DNA from: Candidatus Kaiserbacteria bacterium RIFCSPLOWO2_02_FULL_54_13
GTDB taxonomy: Bacteria; Patescibacteriota; Minisyncoccia; Phycocordibacterales; Phycocordibacteraceae
Length of the DNA: 5,909 bases
NCBI GenBank assembly: GCA_001783465.1
Contig: MFMI01000024.1
Location: 1-5,909 of the forward strand
Direction: 5' to 3'
Position 1 is the stretch's first letter, and every line of letters begins with the position of its first letter. Shown one piece after another: positions 3,537 to 5,909 of the stretch. The notes beneath the pieces were generated by a model. The model saw nothing but the letters and a program-made list of their open reading frames with translations. It was not told the origin of the DNA and made no database searches. A program made the position numbers and the translations under genes.

Positions 3537-4697
3537 ATGGATGCGAATACGCCGACGCCCACTTCACATTTAGATTCGGACGACGGTCTCCCGAAGAAAT
3601 ATATCCGCACCTTGGCGGGCGACATGAAGATTGTGGAGCAGGGCGGTACGCCAGACCTCGCGCCGCTTGCACCTAGGGCAACTCCAGAACCGGCCCCCGT
3701 CCCAAAGCCGGTTCCGGCTCCGCCGCAAGCTCCTCTACCACCTGAAGTCTCGCGTGTTGGCGAGAAGTCGTCTCCTATAGAGACCTACGCGAGCGACTTT
3801 TCCGACCGAGTAAAGAAGACCGGCGCGGTCACCGCGACCATCCTCGCGGCTGAACAAGATTCAGCACCGCGGCCCCTTCGCACGGAAGACATACCATCGT
3901 CTTCAAAGAAGAATCTCTTCTACAGTATCGCCGGCACAATGCTCGTCGTCATCGGCGCTGGCGCTGCCTATTTCTCTTACACACACTTCGCGGCCCCGCC
4001 TCTACCGGCTGTTATCGAGAGCGTGCCGATACCGATATTTGTCGATGAACGCGAACAAATCTCCGGTTCTGGGGCCGTCTTGCTCCAGGCGATAGAGCAG
4101 TCTGTCAGCCGCCCGCTCGCTCCTCGCACCGTTCGCCTCTTGTACACCGCGTCTTCGTCAACGTCCGACAGCATCTTCTCTTCTCTCCCGCTGTCGGCGC
4201 CCGACATTTTGCGCCGTAATGTGAATGCGGTCGGCAGTATGGCGGGAGTGGCCTCCGCCGGAGGCGGATCCGCCTCCGGCGGAAATGCGCAGAGCCCATT
4301 CTTCATACTCTCTGTCACGACATATCGCGATACCTTCGCGGGCATGCTCTCATGGGAGCGCATGATGCCGCGCGACCTTGAACCTCTGTTCCCCTCGTAT
4401 CCAGCGGCAGTTCCACAAACAGTGGGAACGACAACGGTTTCGACTGGTTCGACTACGCTCACCACAGGTAGCTCACCGCAAGCCGCCGCGACCTCGACGC
4501 CGCCCGCCCCGGTATCCACCCCCGTCTTTCGTGATGAAGTCGTCGTCAACCATGACGTGCGCATCTATCGCGACGCCGCAGGGAAGAGCGTCGTCATCTA
4601 TGGGTATTGGAATCCGACAACGCTCGTTATCGCGCGCGACCCGGGAACATTCGCCGAGATACTCAGCCGTCTCGCGACCTCCCCCACACAACAGTGA
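3537..4697 (+). CDS. Unrecognised Pro-rich single-pass membrane protein
   Basis: I cannot assign a function. From the ATG at 3537 it has 386 aa; a GTG one codon upstream (3534) is also possible. In order: a charged N-terminal stretch with KKYIRTLAGDMKIVEQGGTP at 20-39; a Pro/Ala-rich linker at 47-69; a polar stretch to about 124; one hydrophobic segment at about 127-150 after Lys-Lys, consistent with a single N-in membrane span; then a long extracytoplasmic part. That part has blocks at 159-200 and 255-286 (FILSVTTYRD, MLSWERMMPRDLEPLFP), two Ser/Thr/Gly/Ala-rich linkers at about 236-250 and 293-328, and a compact C-terminal block at 331-378 (VVNHDVRIYRD, KSVVIYGYWNPTTLVI). No cleavable signal peptide or lipobox is seen. 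The layout resembles uncharacterised Parcubacteria envelope proteins I recall, but I cannot verify that. Both outer linkers carry repeat-like DNA (see 4254-4283 and 4436-4468). Confidence 0.85.
   Translation: MDANTPTPTSHLDSDDGLPKKYIRTLAGDMKIVEQGGTPDLAPLAPRATPEPAPVPKPVPAPPQAPLPPEVSRVGEKSSPIETYASDFSDRVKKTGAVTATILAAEQDSAPRPLRTEDIPSSSKKNLFYSIAGTMLVVIGAGAAYFSYTHFAAPPLPAVIESVPIPIFVDEREQISGSGAVLLQAIEQSVSRPLAPRTVRLLYTASSSTSDSIFSSLPLSAPDILRRNVNAVGSMAGVASAGGGSASGGNAQSPFFILSVTTYRDTFAGMLSWERMMPRDLEPLFPSYPAAVPQTVGTTTVSTGSTTLTTGSSPQAAATSTPPAPVSTPVFRDEVVVNHDVRIYRDAAGKSVVIYGYWNPTTLVIARDPGTFAEILSRLATSPTQQ
4254..4283. repeat. Perfect 30-bp palindrome inside the membrane-protein gene
   Basis: TCCGCCGGAGGCGGA (4254-4268) is followed with no spacer by its exact reverse complement (4269-4283), centred on GGATCC. 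It is read in frame as ten Ser/Ala/Gly codons (residues 240-249) within a low-complexity linker. Preceding GCC and GGC codons continue the Gly/Ala bias, but pairing stops at 4254 and 4283. A perfect palindrome this long is hard to explain by codon bias alone. Confidence 0.9.
4436..4468 (+). repeat. Dispersed-repeat-like TTCGAC/GCTCACC segment in a linker
   Basis: This segment contains TTTCGACTGGTTCGACTACG followed by CTCACCACAGG, with TTCGACT occurring twice 9 bases apart. It encodes the Ser/Thr/Gly linker at residues 300-311. It resembles short TTCGACTnCGCTCA repeats I recall as common in intergenic and linker DNA of uncultured bacterial genomes. That resemblance is from memory and needs a search. 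Confidence 0.35.
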
Positions 4698-4701
4698 TTC
4701 C

Positions 4702-4710
4702 TGCTATTAT
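4702..4710 (+). promoter_or_regulatory. Candidate extended -10 promoter for the TraR/DksA-like gene
   Basis: TGCTATTAT combines an extended -10 TGn with TATTAT (5 of 6 to consensus), starting 5 bases after the stop of the membrane-protein gene. There is no good -35, which an extended -10 may not need. A start near 4717 would give a leader of about 13 bases with no clear Shine-Dalgarno before the ATG at 4731. Confidence 0.4.
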
Positions 4711-4730
4711 TCTGGGACTGCCTATTTGCA

Positions 4731-5078
4731 ATGAAAACGGAACACTTTAAGAAGAAGTTGGAGGCCGAGAAAACGAGGCTGGAGGCCGAGATGGGGAGCA
4801 TTGGCCGCCAGAATCCCGCTGTCCCGGGCGACTGGGAGCCCGTGCCGTCGGAGATAGGGATGGAAGCCGACCTCGTCGACCAGGCCGATGTGACGATGAG
4901 CCGCGAAGGGAATGCCTCCATCCTCGCCGACCTTGAGGCGCGTTACGACACCATTCTCTCCGCGCTCTCAAGAATTGAGAAGAAAAAATACGGCCTCTGC
5001 GAGGTATGCAACGGCAAGATTGAAGAAGCTCGCCTTGAAGCCGACCCCGCCGCCACGACCTGCGTGAAGCATCTCTAA
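4731..5078 (+). CDS. TraR/DksA-like zinc-finger protein
   Basis: This 115-aa protein has the layout of the TraR/DksA family, which enters the secondary channel of RNA polymerase and alters initiation, often with ppGpp. A Lys/Glu-rich N-terminal helix (residues 1-22) and a second helix (about 60-86) would form the coiled coil. Between them EADLVDQADV at 45-54 contains Asp47-x2-Asp50-x-Ala52, similar to the acidic DxxDxA tip of DksA. The C-terminal zinc site is Cys90-x2-Cys93-x17-Cys111-x2-His114, so the fourth ligand is His instead of the usual Cys. It is shorter than E. coli DksA (about 150 aa) and lacks a long C-terminal helix after the finger. RNA polymerase binding is inferred from the family. 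The gene starts 33 bases after the membrane-protein stop, and comM follows 24 bases after its TAA. Confidence 0.9.
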   Translation: MKTEHFKKKLEAEKTRLEAEMGSIGRQNPAVPGDWEPVPSEIGMEADLVDQADVTMSREGNASILADLEARYDTILSALSRIEKKKYGLCEVCNGKIEEARLEADPAATTCVKHL

Positions 5079-5102
5079 TTCTTAGGCTCACCACAAGTAG
5101 CA

Positions 5103-5909
5103 ATGCCCGCAACACAAGCCAAAGTTGTAAAAACCGTACCCAAGCACGGGTACGCGAAGACGCTCGCCGCACAGCCGGTCGGTGCTAGCGCACAACTGGT
5201 TATCGTTGAGGCCGACCTCACGCGCGGACTCCATAATTTTTCGGTTGTCGGCCTCGCCGACAAGGCCGTTGATGAGGCACGCGACCGGGTTTCGGCAGCT
5301 ATACGCCACTCCGGTTACAAATCGCCCAAACAACAGAATAAACGCATAGTTATCTCGCTCTCGCCTGCGGACCTAAAAAAAGAAGGCTCGCACTACGACC
5401 TCGCGCTCGCGCTCGCGTATCTCGTCGCCGCCGGCGAGGCGGAGCCTCTTGCCGAGAGTGCACTTCTTATAGGCGAACTCGCGCTTGATGGAACCCTGCG
5501 TGCGGTGAAGGGAGTCCTCCCGCAGGTGCTCGCCGCCAAGCGCAAAAAAATAAAAACAATTTACGTACCGCCCGGGAATGCGAAGGAAGCCCTGCTCGCT
5601 GATGACGTGGCGATTTATGCTCCTAACTCGCTTTCTGAACTTCTACAACACCTAAAAGGAGAGAGGCCATTACCGCGGCTCGTGCGCGACCGGCGCATGA
5701 CTGCACCGCCGCCCGCGCTTGACCTATGCGATGTGAAAGGGCAGGAGAGCGCCAAGCGCGCGCTGGAGATAGCGGCCGCCGGCCGGCACAACATCGTCTT
5801 CTACGGCCCGCCGGGGACCGGCAAGACAATGCTCGCCCGGGCGCTCGCAGGGATTCTCCCGCCCTTAACCGACGACGATATGCTGGAGGTCACCGCGATA
5901 CACTCAACG
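5103..5909 (+). CDS. comM: ComM/YifB-family AAA+ ATPase (Mg-chelatase-like), 3' end cut by window
   Basis: The first 269 codons of a YifB/ComM protein, normally about 500 aa, are present; the frame is open to the window edge. ComM is a hexameric helicase that drives branch migration during integration of transforming DNA. The N-terminal ChlI-like (Lon-protease-like fold) domain covers about residues 33-185, with the signatures LHNFSVVGLADKAVDEARDR at 43-62, SLSPADLKKEGSHYDLALAL at 85-104 and LLIGELALDGTLRAVKGVLP at 121-140. The AAA+ domain begins near 205 with DVKGQESAKRALEIAAAGRHN, then Walker A GPPGTGKT at 235-242 and ILPPLTDDDMLEV at 251-263. Walker B, the sensors and the C-terminal domain lie beyond the edge. 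The ATG at 5103 adds about 15-20 residues before the usual N-terminus; no other ATG or GTG lies close to the conserved start. No clear Shine-Dalgarno is seen. It may be co-transcribed with the TraR/DksA-like gene. Confidence 0.95.
   Translation, partial: MPATQAKVVKTVPKHGYAKTLAAQPVGASAQLVIVEADLTRGLHNFSVVGLADKAVDEARDRVSAAIRHSGYKSPKQQNKRIVISLSPADLKKEGSHYDLALALAYLVAAGEAEPLAESALLIGELALDGTLRAVKGVLPQVLAAKRKKIKTIYVPPGNAKEALLADDVAIYAPNSLSELLQHLKGERPLPRLVRDRRMTAPPPALDLCDVKGQESAKRALEIAAAGRHNIVFYGPPGTGKTMLARALAGILPPLTDDDMLEVTAIHST

Noticed and set aside
3977..4564. 195-aa minus-strand frame inside the membrane-protein gene
   Set aside because: It is a long shadow frame caused by high GC. It has no recognisable motif, and the plus-strand gene has a coherent domain layout.
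1..5909. Alternative genetic code (TGA as Gly), CRISPR array, tRNA, prophage or defence system
   Set aside because: TGA ends the membrane-protein gene cleanly after its last block, no direct-repeat array or tRNA-like fold was seen, and the only integrase-like gene is a housekeeping-type Xer without phage neighbours.

Overview
This window looks like chromosomal DNA from a small-genome bacterium of the Candidate Phyla Radiation (Patescibacteria, probably a Parcubacteria-type lineage). That is an inference from gene content and style. Genes are short and tightly packed, and several lack a Shine-Dalgarno sequence. There is a large unrecognised single-pass membrane protein with a Pro-rich N-terminus, and a TraR/DksA-like zinc protein lies directly upstream of comM. 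TAA, TAG and TGA are all used as stops, so the standard bacterial code (table 11) fits and the TGA=Gly code of Gracilibacteria/SR1 does not. Most of the window is moderately GC-rich. The left 440 bases and the gap after rpsO are clearly AT-rich.

Layout from left to right. Bases 1-168 hold no gene but contain a 46-base nested palindrome. An unrecognised 80-aa basic protein (169-411, minus) lies just downstream of xth, exodeoxyribonuclease III (437-1207, minus). Divergent from xth is a 77-aa unknown gene (1293-1526, plus) with a textbook ribosome binding site and a terminator starting at the base after its stop. That terminator is shared with the convergent tyrosine recombinase (1623-2522, minus). 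The recombinase and rpsO (2628-2894, plus) diverge from a 105-base intergenic region. That region holds a perfect 17-bp hairpin on the rpsO side and a small hairpin that could mask the recombinase ribosome binding site.

The right half is a plus-strand run: rpsO, a NYN-domain (LabA-like) putative RNase, the unknown Pro-rich membrane protein, the TraR/DksA-like protein, and the first 269 codons of comM, which the window edge cuts just after the Walker A motif.

Functionally the window mixes DNA repair (xth), site-specific recombination (Xer-like), translation (S15), probable RNA turnover (NYN), transcription modulation (TraR/DksA-like) and natural-transformation DNA processing (ComM). I see no defence island, prophage, CRISPR array, tRNA or rRNA. 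The most interesting signals are non-coding or nested in genes: a perfect 30-bp palindrome in frame inside the membrane-protein gene, the hairpin before rpsO, the 46-base palindrome at the left, and a recurring arrangement in which a -10-like box sits about 8-11 bases before an ATG that has no Shine-Dalgarno, suggesting leaderless mRNAs.
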